Shown: piece by piece, positions 8,197 to 15,309 of the stretch
Layout: every line of letters starts with the position of its first letter
Position numbering within the stretch: the stretch's first letter is position 1
NCBI GenBank assembly: GCA_004297445.1
Contig: SCUK01000055.1
Location: forward strand, 1-64,000
Origin: Anaerolineae bacterium
Lineage (GTDB): Bacteria; Chloroflexota; Anaerolineae; Anaerolineales; UBA11579
Reading direction: 5' to 3'
DNA length: 64,000 nt
The notes under the pieces: generated by a model
Databases searched by the model: none
Seen by the model: the letters and a program-made list of their open reading frames with translations, nothing else
Told to the model about the DNA's origin: nothing
Made by a program: the position numbers and the translations under genes

Positions 8197-9147
8197 TCAA
8201 TCCCGCAGGGCGCGGCCGGTGAGGTGCAGAAACACGGCTTCCAGGTTGGGTTCGCGGATGTCAATGTCCCGGATGCGTGCGCCCTGGGCGGCAATACCCG
8301 CCACCACGCCGGCAAGGGCAGCGTTGGCATCCTTCACCTGCAGGAGCAGGCCGCCATTGTCCGTTGTGCAGTGACTTACCTCCCCCACCCCTTCCATGTG
8401 GCGGCAGAGCGCATCGAGCGCATCGCCCTCCCGGTCCACGGTGATGTGCAGGGTGTCGAACTCGCCCACGGTTCGGGTGAGTTCGGCCTGGGTGCCGAGC
8501 GCAATCAGTTCGCCGTTATCGATAATGCCGATGCGATGGCTGAGTTCTTCGGCTTCTTCCATGTAGTGGGTGGTGTACAGGACGGCCAGCCCGTGGCGGT
8601 TGAGGTCTTTGACCGTATCCAGAATCCGGCGGCGGGATTGGGGATCATTGCCGACGGTGGGTTCGTCCATGAATAATATCTGCGGCTGATGGAGCAGGCC
8701 AACGGCAATGTTGATGCGGCGCTTCATGCCGCCGGAAAACGTTTCGACGAGGTCGTCGGCGCGGTCGGCAAGACCGGCGACTTCCAGCGTGGCGGCAATG
8801 CGTTCTTTGAGATGGGCGCCGCCAAGGCCATACATGCGCCCCCAGAAGGCGAGATTCTCGCGGGCGCTGATGCTGGGGTAAAGGGCGATCTCCTGCGGAA
8901 CAACGCCAATGGCCTGCTTGACGGCGGCCGCCTGGCGGGTGACGGAGTGGCCGGCGATAAGGGCATCGCCCTCGGTGGGGATGAGCAGTCCGCTTAACAT
9001 CGAGATGGTGGTGGTTTTGCCCGCCCCGTTGGGGCCAAGGAGGCTGAAGATTTCTCCGGGCTGGATGTCAAACGAAACCTGCTTAACGGCCTGCTGGCTG
9101 CCAAAGCGTTTGCTCAAGCCGGTAGCGCGCAAGATGGGGTCTGCCAT
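8197..9147 (-). CDS. ABC transporter ATP-binding protein (exporter)
   Basis: A 316-residue ATPase energising the two permeases downstream. Walker A GPNGAGKT (38-45), Q-loop VVPQEIALYP, signature FSGGMKRR, Walker B ILFMDEPTVGNDP and the H-loop (YTTHYMEEAE) are intact. The C-terminal ~80 residues are a DrrA/CcmA-type extension. The ATG at 9147 is chosen because GAGGAGG lies just upstream and the ABC fold starts there; the frame extends 33 codons further without support. It is divergent from the SRPBCC-VOC-ArsR operon, with about 150 bp between them, so shared control by that operator is possible but unproven. Confidence 0.92.
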   Translation of the reverse strand: MADPILRATGLSKRFGSQQAVKQVSFDIQPGEIFSLLGPNGAGKTTTISMLSGLLIPTEGDALIAGHSVTRQAAAVKQAIGVVPQEIALYPSISARENLAFWGRMYGLGGAHLKERIAATLEVAGLADRADDLVETFSGGMKRRINIAVGLLHQPQILFMDEPTVGNDPQSRRRILDTVKDLNRHGLAVLYTTHYMEEAEELSHRIGIIDNGELIALGTQAELTRTVGEFDTLHITVDREGDALDALCRHMEGVGEVSHCTTDNGGLLLQVKDANAALAGVVAGIAAQGARIRDIDIREPNLEAVFLHLTGRALRD

Positions 9148-9239
9148 GAATCCTCCTCGAAAACGATACTGCGCCAGTATACGCCAATTCACTGACAGGG
9201 TCGCGGAACAGCGAAGATTCAGAAATTGGCGCGAGGACC

Positions 9240-9268
9240 TTGACAAGCTTGTAATTTGCGGCTAATAT
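9240..9268 (+). promoter_or_regulatory. Consensus sigma-70 promoter of the SRPBCC-VOC-ArsR operon
   Basis: TTGACA (9240-9245), a 17-base spacer and TAATAT (9263-9268). It matches the -35 consensus fully and the -10 closely. The operator palindrome begins at the next base. Confidence 0.8.
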
Positions 9269-9284
9269 GTAACCATTCGGTTAC
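9269..9284. promoter_or_regulatory. Palindromic operator GTAACC-N4-GGTTAC
   Basis: GTAACC (9269-9274), ATTC, GGTTAC (9279-9284): a perfect inverted repeat directly after the -10 box and across the expected transcription start. A repressor bound here would block initiation. The ArsR-family regulator encoded third in the operon is the natural candidate, as such regulators bind short inverted repeats as dimers. Confidence 0.7.
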
Positions 9285-9298
9285 CTAAAAGAGGACTC

Positions 9299-9751
9299 AT
9301 GACGGAACAGACTTTCCCAACATTGCGTATGTCGATCGATATCTTCGCCCCGCTGGAAAAAGTGTGGGCGCTGGTAAGCACCCCGGAAGGCGTGCGCCAG
9401 TGGTTCACCCGCCAGACCTTTGAGCCCCGCCCCGGCGGCCGGCTGGAGATGCACGTGGATTACGGGACGCCGACCACGATTACCGGCGAGGTGACGGTGT
9501 TTGAGCCGCCCCACCGGCTGGGCTTCACCTGGAAGCAGCACGAACAGGGCCACGAGCCGTGGCCGGTAGATACGCTGGTGCTGTTCCTGCTGGAAGCCAT
9601 TGAGGGCGGGACGCGGGTAACGTTGGAGCACAGCGGGTTTGACGCCCTGCCGGGGGCGATTGCGATGGCGGAATTTGAAGCGCACGTGGACGGCTGGACG
9701 CGGGCAAACACCCTGCCGGAGTTGAAAGAAACGGCAGAGGCGATGAAATAG
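9299..9751 (+). CDS. SRPBCC/AHSA1-family protein
   Basis: A 150-residue START-like hydrophobic-cavity protein of the AHSA1 (activator of Hsp90 ATPase homologue) group. Typical features are IDIFAPLEKVWALVSTPEGVRQWF near the N-terminus, PGGRLEM, a middle LGFTWK strand and the C-terminal helix with HVDGWTRANTLPELK. Such proteins often sit beside an ArsR regulator, as here. Their ligands are mostly unknown. AGAGG precedes the ATG. First gene of a three-gene operon under the promoter and operator at 9240-9284. Confidence 0.88.
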   Translation: MTEQTFPTLRMSIDIFAPLEKVWALVSTPEGVRQWFTRQTFEPRPGGRLEMHVDYGTPTTITGEVTVFEPPHRLGFTWKQHEQGHEPWPVDTLVLFLLEAIEGGTRVTLEHSGFDALPGAIAMAEFEAHVDGWTRANTLPELKETAEAMK

Positions 9752-9789
9752 AAAACAAAAGGCTGCTGTCACAGAGAAAAGAGGAACAA

Positions 9790-10158
9790 ATGCCAAACGT
9801 ATGCATCATCGAAATCAAAGTGGCTGACATGGACAAAGGGCGAACGTTCTATGAGGACGCGCTGGGCATGGCGGTGAAGATGGAGAAATACCTGCCGGAC
9901 GTGCTGGTGATGGAGCACGACGGCGTCGACCTGATCCTGCATGTTGCGGAGAAACCGGTGTCGATCGATTATCCGAACTCCGCGCAGAGCCTGCTCATCT
10001 TCGCAGTGGACGATATCGAAGCGGCCGCGGGAAGGTTGCGCAAGGCCAAGGCCGAAATTATGGACGGGCCGCGCCCCTCCCCACCTGGCACGTTCCTGGC
10101 GTTTCGCGACCCGTTCGGCAATGTGCACGGCCTGATGCAGTTGAATTCAAATGGATAA
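9790..10158 (+). CDS. VOC-superfamily (glyoxalase/bleomycin-resistance-like) protein
   Basis: A 122-residue vicinal-oxygen-chelate protein made of two beta-alpha-beta-beta-beta modules. The N-terminus IIEIKVADMDKGRTFYEDALGM and the C-terminal FRDPFGNVHGLMQ are characteristic. It could be a metalloenzyme, a dioxygenase or a binding protein; the specific activity cannot be read from the sequence. The gene overlaps the downstream regulator by 8 nt, so the two are translationally coupled. Confidence 0.85.
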   Translation: MPNVCIIEIKVADMDKGRTFYEDALGMAVKMEKYLPDVLVMEHDGVDLILHVAEKPVSIDYPNSAQSLLIFAVDDIEAAAGRLRKAKAEIMDGPRPSPPGTFLAFRDPFGNVHGLMQLNSNG

Positions 10159-10465
10159 CGCAACGTTTGACGCCATTGCCGACCCCACCCGCCGGGCGCT
10201 GTTGGACATCCTGCGGGCGGAAGGGCCGCAGCGCGCCGGAGACCTGGCACAACGGTTTCCGCAGGTGAGCCGGCCGGCGGTGAGCAAACACCTGCGGCTG
10301 CTGCGGCAGGCGCGGCTGGTGCGGGTGGAGAAAGACGGCCGCGCCCGCTATTACCGGCTGGAAGCCCGGCACCTGGAACAGGTGGCGCAGTGGGTGGCAC
10401 AGTACGAGGTTTACTGGCAGGAACGCCTGGCGGCGTTGAAGGAAGCGGCAGAACGAAACGATTAG
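10151..10465 (+). CDS. ArsR/SmtB-family transcriptional repressor
   Basis: A 104-residue winged-helix repressor. The opening FDAIADPTRRALLDILRAEGPQRAGDLAQRF and recognition helix region SRPAVSKHLRLLRQARLV are the AHSA1-linked ArsR subtype; the wing contains KDGRARYYRL. No Cys residues are present, so it cannot sense metals through the classic ArsR Cys pair and probably responds to an organic ligand or controls its operon constitutively. The likely site is the inverted repeat at 9269-9284. It ends the operon, with a hairpin 37 nt downstream. Confidence 0.9.
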   Translation: MDNATFDAIADPTRRALLDILRAEGPQRAGDLAQRFPQVSRPAVSKHLRLLRQARLVRVEKDGRARYYRLEARHLEQVAQWVAQYEVYWQERLAALKEAAERND

Positions 10466-10501
10466 CGATCCAAGCGAGACTTAACTCCACTTTGCCTTTG
10501 C

Positions 10502-10532
10502 GCGCCAGGAAATGATTAACGCTTCCTGGCGC
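10502..10532 (+). terminator. Terminator-like hairpin after the arsR-type gene
   Basis: GCGCCAGGAA (10502-10511) pairs perfectly with TTCCTGGCGC (10523-10532), loop 11 nt, followed by AATTATTC. The T-run is weak. Confidence 0.55.
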
Positions 10533-10636
10533 AATTATTCATAATCCCTCCAGCCCGAGTTCGATTGCGGGTAGCGATTGGCAGGGTTAAAATTCAGACT
10601 GGTCGTATCCAATCTAAGTAAAGGGAGACTTAGCCA

Positions 10637-12031
10637 ATGGCGGCACCTCAAATTCCCGGCCCATTGTTTCCTCCTTTTGCACTCGTCGGGCTGTTTACCG
10701 ACAGTTTCATGACTCCATGGAATCTCTATCGCAAGTACGGGAAACTGGTCAACTTGAGTGTGGGAAAAAGAGGAGCCGTGCTGGCATTTGGCTCGGAATA
10801 TAACCAGCAGGTTTTCACTCATGCGGATGACTTCCACACAATCGACTCGGAAACGTTTCCGGTAGAACTGCCAGCCAACACGGCGCTGCGCCGCTTGTGG
10901 AACAATGGCCTGCTGCAAATGAACGGCGAACGCCACGACCAACAGCGCCGCCTGATGATGCCTGCCCTGCACCGGCGGCACATCACCCATTATCGCGAGC
11001 TGATGATTGCCGAAACGGAGAAACGGCTGGCAGGATGGCGAATTGGCCAGACGCGCGATATGTTGAGCGAAGTGCGCGCAATCACCTCGGCAATTGCCAT
11101 CCGCGTATTCCTGGGCATGGACCCGGATGAAGAAGGCGCGGCCCTGCAGCGTATTCTTGGCGAGTGGGCCGGGATGATTCAGTCTCCGGCCTACATGGTC
11201 CTGCCGCTGAACGTCCCCGGCCTACCCATGAACCGGTTGATAAAACGCTCGGGGGAATTTGAACGAGCATTGGAAGACCTGCTGGCGCGAAAACGCGAGT
11301 TACTGAAAACTACCGAACTGGTGGATGGGTTGTCTGCGCTCATTCAGGCACAGGATGAAGACGGAACCCGCCTGACCGATAACGAGATCATGGGGCAGAT
11401 TGGCACCTTCTACGTGGCCGGGCACGAAACCACCGCCAGCACACTCACCTGGGTGCTGTTCCTTCTGGCACAACATCCCGAAGTATGTTCGGCGCTGGCG
11501 GAAGAACTGAAACCATTTGGCGGAGACGCACCCACCCCGGAAGAAGCTGAGCGATTGCCGCTGCTGGAAGGTGTGATTAATGAAACCCTGCGGCTCTTCC
11601 CGCCGTTGCCATTTGTTACACGGACTGCGCGCGTCCCCTTCAGAATGGGCGGCGCGGAATTTCCGGCTGGCACCAATGTTGGGTTAAGCGCTTTCGTTTC
11701 CCACCGGTTGCCCGAAGTGTTTTCCAATCCCGATAAGTTTCTGCCGGAGCGATGGGCAAATCTTTCCCCCACGCCGTACGAGTTCATCCCGTTCAGCGCA
11801 GGGTCGCGGATGTGCCTGGGCGCGGTGTTCGCCAGGGCCGAACTGAAAACCGTCCTCCCAATGATTATCGGGCGCTACGGTCTGACGAATCCGCCGGGGG
11901 CCACAGTGGATTACCATGCGTCCATTTTCGTTGCCCCGCGCGGCGGCCTGCCGATGCAGATTGGCGCGCCCAATCAGGCTTGTGGTCGAACCGAAGTTCG
12001 CGGGACTATACGCTCGGTGGTTGAGTTCTAA
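10637..12031 (+). CDS. Cytochrome P450
   Basis: A 464-residue heme monooxygenase with no membrane anchor, so probably cytosolic. Hallmarks: I-helix AGHETT (261-266) with the acid-alcohol pair, K-helix ETLR, PERW meander motif and the heme loop FSAGSRMCLG with the thiolate Cys393. The sequence resembles the CYP102/CYP4-like class of soluble bacterial P450s that hydroxylate fatty acids or terpenes; the substrate is not identifiable. AGGGAGA lies upstream of the ATG. No ferredoxin or reductase gene is next to it, so electrons must come from elsewhere. After the usual C-terminal beta strand (PRGGLPMQI) there is a short extra tail with a Cys. Confidence 0.93.
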   Translation: MAAPQIPGPLFPPFALVGLFTDSFMTPWNLYRKYGKLVNLSVGKRGAVLAFGSEYNQQVFTHADDFHTIDSETFPVELPANTALRRLWNNGLLQMNGERHDQQRRLMMPALHRRHITHYRELMIAETEKRLAGWRIGQTRDMLSEVRAITSAIAIRVFLGMDPDEEGAALQRILGEWAGMIQSPAYMVLPLNVPGLPMNRLIKRSGEFERALEDLLARKRELLKTTELVDGLSALIQAQDEDGTRLTDNEIMGQIGTFYVAGHETTASTLTWVLFLLAQHPEVCSALAEELKPFGGDAPTPEEAERLPLLEGVINETLRLFPPLPFVTRTARVPFRMGGAEFPAGTNVGLSAFVSHRLPEVFSNPDKFLPERWANLSPTPYEFIPFSAGSRMCLGAVFARAELKTVLPMIIGRYGLTNPPGATVDYHASIFVAPRGGLPMQIGAPNQACGRTEVRGTIRSVVEF

Positions 12032-12071
12032 TCCAAACAATAGGGGACTTGCAACCGTGACTTCTCCAGGC

Positions 12072-12124
12072 TTGACACAATCTTGTTTTTGCTTAAAATA
12101 TATTTAGGTTATCCTAAATATATT
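12072..12124 (+). promoter_or_regulatory. Promoter with a perfect 12-bp inverted-repeat operator
   Basis: TTGACA (12072-12077), a 16-base spacer and TAAAAT (12094-12099) form a strong promoter. A perfect inverted repeat starts inside the -10: AATATATTTAGG (12097-12108), TTAT, CCTAAATATATT (12113-12124). Binding there would block polymerase. The TTTAGG-N4-CCTAAA core loosely resembles metal-regulator (DtxR-like) boxes, but the regulator is unknown. Confidence 0.65.
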
Positions 12125-12146
12125 GGCTTCGGAAAGTGAGCTTTCT

Positions 12147-12737
12147 ATGGAACTTGTTTTTCGTATTCTCCTTTTGTTGCTGTTCATCGGATTTATCGCC
12201 AACCGGGCATACACCACCCGCAAAGCGGAGGCTGCGGGAACCACGGCGCAGAAAGAACGCGCTGACACCCCCCTGCTGAAACTGGCCAACCTGCTGGCGC
12301 TGCCTGCCCTGATGGGCACGCTGGCGGCAGTGTTCTCGCCGCGCTGGATGGCGTGGGCGGCGCTCGACCTGCCCGATTGGGCGCGCTGGGCCGGGCTCGG
12401 TGTAGCGCTGGCGGGGTTTGCGCTGCTGCAATGGGCGCAGGTGACACTGGGCAAGAACTGGAGCGACCGGCCGCGCCTGCTGGCCGGGCAGGAACTGGTA
12501 ACAGGCGGACCGTACCATTGGGTGCGGCACCCCATTTACACAGCGTTCCTGATGATTCTGGGGTCCATGCTGCTCATCTCCGCCAACTGGTTTGTGGGCG
12601 GGCTGTGGCTGGCGATGACGGGGATCGAAGTGGCAGCGCGGGTGAAGTATGAAGAATCGCTGCTGGCGGAAACGTTTGGGAAGGCGTATGAGTCCTATGC
12701 CGCCACGACGGGGAGGCTGTTGCCGAGGCTGCTCTAG
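12147..12737 (+). CDS. Isoprenylcysteine carboxyl methyltransferase (ICMT)-family membrane protein
   Basis: A 196-residue integral membrane methyltransferase-like protein. Helices lie near residues 1-20, 60-78, 82-100 and 135-160. The family signature ELVTGGPYHWVRHPIYTAFLM carries the RHP SAM-binding motif, and the C-terminus has EESLLAETFGKAYESY, also conserved. Bacterial members methylate varied hydrophobic substrates, and few are characterised. I use the ATG at 12147 rather than an upstream TTG (12123) that lies inside the operator. It is monocistronic between the operator and a strong terminator; the P450 upstream ends 115 nt earlier. Function beyond the family is unknown. Confidence 0.83.
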   Translation: MELVFRILLLLLFIGFIANRAYTTRKAEAAGTTAQKERADTPLLKLANLLALPALMGTLAAVFSPRWMAWAALDLPDWARWAGLGVALAGFALLQWAQVTLGKNWSDRPRLLAGQELVTGGPYHWVRHPIYTAFLMILGSMLLISANWFVGGLWLAMTGIEVAARVKYEESLLAETFGKAYESYAATTGRLLPRLL

Positions 12738-12772
12738 AGAGGAACCTATCCTCCTGAACTTTTCAGATAGCG

Positions 12773-12805
12773 AAAGCGGGACGCGGCGTTGCCGCGTCCC
12801 GCTTT
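12773..12805. terminator. Strong bidirectional terminator
   Basis: AAAGCGGGACGCGGC (12773-12787) pairs fully with 12791-12805 around a GTT loop, giving a 15-bp stem. It separates the converging ICMT gene and the Cys-rich peptide gene. Confidence 0.85.
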
Positions 12806-12812
12806 GTTGGGG

Positions 12813-12905
12813 TTAGCAGCCGCAGCTGCAACCGCCGCCGCCGCAACAGGTGTCGTCGCAGCAGTCTTCGTCCGGGGTGCTGAAGGACAAGGCAAAGGTC
12901 AACAT
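12813..12905 (-). CDS. 30-residue Cys-rich peptide beside arsM (metallothionein-like)
   Basis: A tiny gene, easy to overlook. On the minus strand ATG at 12905 is preceded by GAAAGGAG with 7 nt spacing and the frame ends in TAA at 12813. The 30-residue product has a 14-residue N-terminal part (MLTFALSFSTPDED) and a tail with seven Cys: CC at 15-16, CC at 20-21, then Cys 26, 28 and 30, separated by DDT, GGGG, S and G. The spacing suits soft-metal or As(III) binding, or a thiol-rich precursor peptide. It is divergent from arsM and ends at a 15-bp terminator. Support comes from the strong ribosome binding site, the terminator and the context; homologues could not be checked. Confidence 0.68.
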   Translation of the reverse strand: MLTFALSFSTPDEDCCDDTCCGGGGCSCGC

Positions 12906-12954
12906 GGCAATTCTCCTTTCAAGGTGTGGTTGCAGAAAAAGACGGGGCAAAATG

Positions 12955-12991
12955 AAAAAGGACGCAAACGGTCCGGAATTGCGTCTTTTTT
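12955..12991. terminator. Terminator/attenuator-like hairpin in the arsM upstream region
   Basis: GACGCAA (12961-12967) pairs with TTGCGTC (12979-12985), followed by six T (12986-12991) and preceded by AAAAAG, which extends the stem to about 13 bp with one G-U pair. It lies only 50 nt before the arsM start, with no gene upstream on that strand since the terminator at 12773-12805. It may attenuate arsM or insulate the divergent peptide gene. Confidence 0.6.
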
Positions 12992-13040
12992 GGGCAGCGA
13001 GCGTCTATTAAGGAGTAGACTGAATACGAAAGGAAACAAC

Positions 13041-13805
13041 ATGGACGATATCAAAATCAAGCAAGCGGTAAAAGAACACTATGCCGAAGTGGCGGTCAAG
13101 GGCAGTTCATGCTGTTCGCCCTCCACCAGTGGCGCCAGCACCTGCTGTGGCGACAATGTCATTGACATCAACAGCCTGGTGGACTACGGTGCGCTGAAAT
13201 TGAACGTACCGGAAGGCGCCGAATTGGGGCTGGGCTGCGGCATCCCCACCGAGCACGCAGGGTTGAAAACCGGCAACACGGTGCTGGACCTGGGCAGCGG
13301 GGCCGGCGTGGACGTGTTCCTGGCGGCCAAGGCCGTGGGATCCACCGGTCGCGCCATTGGCGTGGACATGACTCCGGAGATGATTTTCCGCGCCCGCCAG
13401 AACGCTGAGAAGGGCGGCTATGCGAATGTGGAGTTCCGACTCGGCGAAATCGAAAACCTGCCGGTACGGGATGCGAGCATCGACGTGGTGCTATCTAATT
13501 GCGTCATCAACCTGGTGCCGGACAAGGCGCGGGCTTTCCGCGAAGTGTTCCGGGTGCTGAAACCCGGAGGGCATTTCACGATTTCCGATACGGTGACCTA
13601 TGGCGATATGCCGGACGACGTGCGCAGCAGCGTGGCGGAGTGGGCCGGCTGTGTGGCCGGTGCGATACACCAGGACGAATATATCGAGATCGTGCGCAAG
13701 GCGGGGTTTGGGCAGGTTGAAGTGCTTGCCCAGACGGATTATGATTACGGCAAGGGCGATGGCTACGGATTGGCGAGCATCACCCTCAAAGGAATCAAGG
13801 CTTGA
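13041..13805 (+). CDS. arsM: Arsenite S-adenosylmethionine methyltransferase
   Basis: A 254-residue SAM-dependent methyltransferase that converts arsenite to methylated arsenicals. Motif I is VLDLGSGAGVD (81-91). The catalytic Cys set expected for ArsM is present: Cys66 (LGLGCGIP), Cys154 (LSNCVINLV) and Cys204 (EWAGCVAG); the last two are 50 residues apart, as in characterised ArsM. The N-terminus carries two vicinal pairs, CC 24-25 and CC 35-36, usual for bacterial members. AAAGGA precedes the ATG at 13041; the frame extends 84 codons upstream through the terminator, which is not coding. Its stop overlaps the start of the sigma-factor gene (TTGA). No arsR, arsB or acr3 is adjacent. Confidence 0.92.
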   Translation: MDDIKIKQAVKEHYAEVAVKGSSCCSPSTSGASTCCGDNVIDINSLVDYGALKLNVPEGAELGLGCGIPTEHAGLKTGNTVLDLGSGAGVDVFLAAKAVGSTGRAIGVDMTPEMIFRARQNAEKGGYANVEFRLGEIENLPVRDASIDVVLSNCVINLVPDKARAFREVFRVLKPGGHFTISDTVTYGDMPDDVRSSVAEWAGCVAGAIHQDEYIEIVRKAGFGQVEVLAQTDYDYGKGDGYGLASITLKGIKA

Positions 13806-14362
13806 CAGTAACCACCACCGACATCTGGGAGCAATTCGGGGGCAGACTGCGGGGGTTCATCCTGAAACGGGTGGACGATCCGCAGGATGCCGACGATATC
13901 CTGCAGGAGGTCTTCCTGAAGATTCACACCCGGCTGAACACGCTGGAAAAGGAAGACCGCCTGCTGCCCTGGATTTACAGCATTGCGCGCAATACCATCC
14001 TGGATCATTACCGGGCGCGCCGCCCCACTACCCCCCTGCCGGACGACCTCGCCGTGGAGCCGGAACCGCTGGAAGCCGAGCCGGAAGCGCGGTTGGCGGC
14101 CGGATTGCAAAACATGATTCAGGCCTGCCTGCCGCAGGACTACCAGCAGGCGTTGTTGTTGACCGAAATACAGGGAATGAAGCAAGCCGACCTGGCGGCA
14201 GAACTGGGATTGTCACTCAGCGGGGCAAAGAGCCGGGTGCAACGCGGTCGCCAGTTGCTGCACAAGGCGCTGGTGGATTGCTGTCAGTTCCACTTTGACC
14301 GCACCGGCCAACTGGTGGATTACTATCCGCACCCGCAGGATTGCGGGTGCGGGGCGTGCTGA
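13802..14362 (+). CDS. sigZ: SigZ-like RNA polymerase sigma factor
   Basis: A 186-residue sigma-70-family (ECF-like) factor. Region 2 includes VDDPQDADDILQEVFLKIHTRL and LPWIYSIARNTILDHYRARR; region 4 is the helix-turn-helix around MKQADLAAELGLSLSGAKSRVQRGR. The C-terminal tail is typical of SigZ: CC (160-161), QFHFDRTGQLVDYYPHPQ, then Cys 181, 183 and 186, a probable metal or thiol site. The start is TTG at 13802, overlapping the arsM stop by 4 nt (TTGA), so translation is coupled. No anti-sigma gene is adjacent; the Cys tail may do the sensing. A 10-bp hairpin near the 3' end (14328-14351) may help termination. Confidence 0.88.
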   Translation: MTVTTTDIWEQFGGRLRGFILKRVDDPQDADDILQEVFLKIHTRLNTLEKEDRLLPWIYSIARNTILDHYRARRPTTPLPDDLAVEPEPLEAEPEARLAAGLQNMIQACLPQDYQQALLLTEIQGMKQADLAAELGLSLSGAKSRVQRGRQLLHKALVDCCQFHFDRTGQLVDYYPHPQDCGCGAC

Positions 14363-14391
14363 ACCCGGCGGCGGATTTCTTTCCTCACCGG

Positions 14392-15309
14392 CTACTCAAG
14401 CCAACTCTGCAAATCCCAACCCAATAGTTTTTCGGTTTCCAGAATATCCGGGCGGAAGAACTCGACCAGACGGGCGCGGGTTGCCTGGTCCATGGGCGGG
14501 TAGCCACCGAGGGAAAGGTCCACCAGACGATTGCGGGCACGCAACACCAACCAGGGGGGAATCAGGCGGCGCAGGAACGCGCCATAGCGGAAATTCTGAA
14601 TGGCCCTGAACAGCCGGGGTCGTTGCACTTCACCGGACCGGCCAAATGCCTCGCGATTCTTAAGCGAATACTCCGAGTCCACTCCCAGAAATTCGTAGGC
14701 GAGGCGTGAAACTGCCGCCGGGTCCCGCTCGATATCCTCAAAGCGGAGCAAGAGAAATTGGGGGCGGGCAAAGAGGGCAAACCAACGGCGAAGATGCAGG
14801 GCATACAGTCCCTTGTAGAGATAGGCGGTGAGGCGGAACGGAAAGTCTTCCGGCGCAAGCAGCGTTTCCAGTTCCACGCCGGCGGCGCGCAGCTCGTCGA
14901 AGACTCCTTCGATTTCTTCTTCGAAGCGCCGGGTCCAGACATAGTTACGCCGCAGCATCCAGTACATGGAGTAGGCCCGGTCCACCGGGTTGCGCAGAGA
15001 AACGATGAAACGTGCCTGCGGCAGTTGGGCGCGGATGGCGGCGGAGGCGCGCGGCGTGCTGAAGTAGTTGGGACTGGCTTCGCCGATGGCGGTTTCACCG
15101 CGGACGCCGGCAAACAGGCTTTCGTAGACGGCAGGGTCTGTAACCTGGTGTCCCCATTTTTGCGTACGGCTCCGGGCCGGGTCATGCGAGAAGTAGCGCG
15201 GCTCCTTGACCGGGCTCATGAAAATCTGCGGATGCTCGGCAAGGTAATTGTAGAGGGAGGTCGTGCCCGCTTTCTCTGCGCCGATGATGAAAAAGTTGGG
15301 CAGGGTCAT
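14392..15309 (-). CDS. PAPS-dependent sulfotransferase (second of tandem pair)
   Basis: A 305-residue sulfotransferase-fold protein expected to move sulfate from PAPS to a carbohydrate or other acceptor. The 5'-phosphosulfate loop is FIIGAEKAGTTSLYNYL near the N-terminus, and the 3'-phosphate motif is RFIVSLRNPVDRAYSMYW. The middle contains the FEDIERDP segment common in heparan-sulfate N-sulfotransferase-like proteins. No signal peptide or membrane span is apparent. It overlaps the upstream paralogue by 4 nt (ATGA). The acceptor is unknown. Confidence 0.87.
   Translation of the reverse strand: MTLPNFFIIGAEKAGTTSLYNYLAEHPQIFMSPVKEPRYFSHDPARSRTQKWGHQVTDPAVYESLFAGVRGETAIGEASPNYFSTPRASAAIRAQLPQARFIVSLRNPVDRAYSMYWMLRRNYVWTRRFEEEIEGVFDELRAAGVELETLLAPEDFPFRLTAYLYKGLYALHLRRWFALFARPQFLLLRFEDIERDPAAVSRLAYEFLGVDSEYSLKNREAFGRSGEVQRPRLFRAIQNFRYGAFLRRLIPPWLVLRARNRLVDLSLGGYPPMDQATRARLVEFFRPDILETEKLLGWDLQSWLE

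Noticed and set aside
12789-13040. N-terminal extension of ArsM by 84 residues
   Set aside because: It would read through two terminator hairpins and the divergent peptide gene; the ATG at 13041 has a good ribosome site.
14328-14351. 10-bp hairpin near the end of the sigZ-like gene as a terminator
   Set aside because: It lies inside codons for the conserved Cys tail and has no T-run; at most it assists termination.
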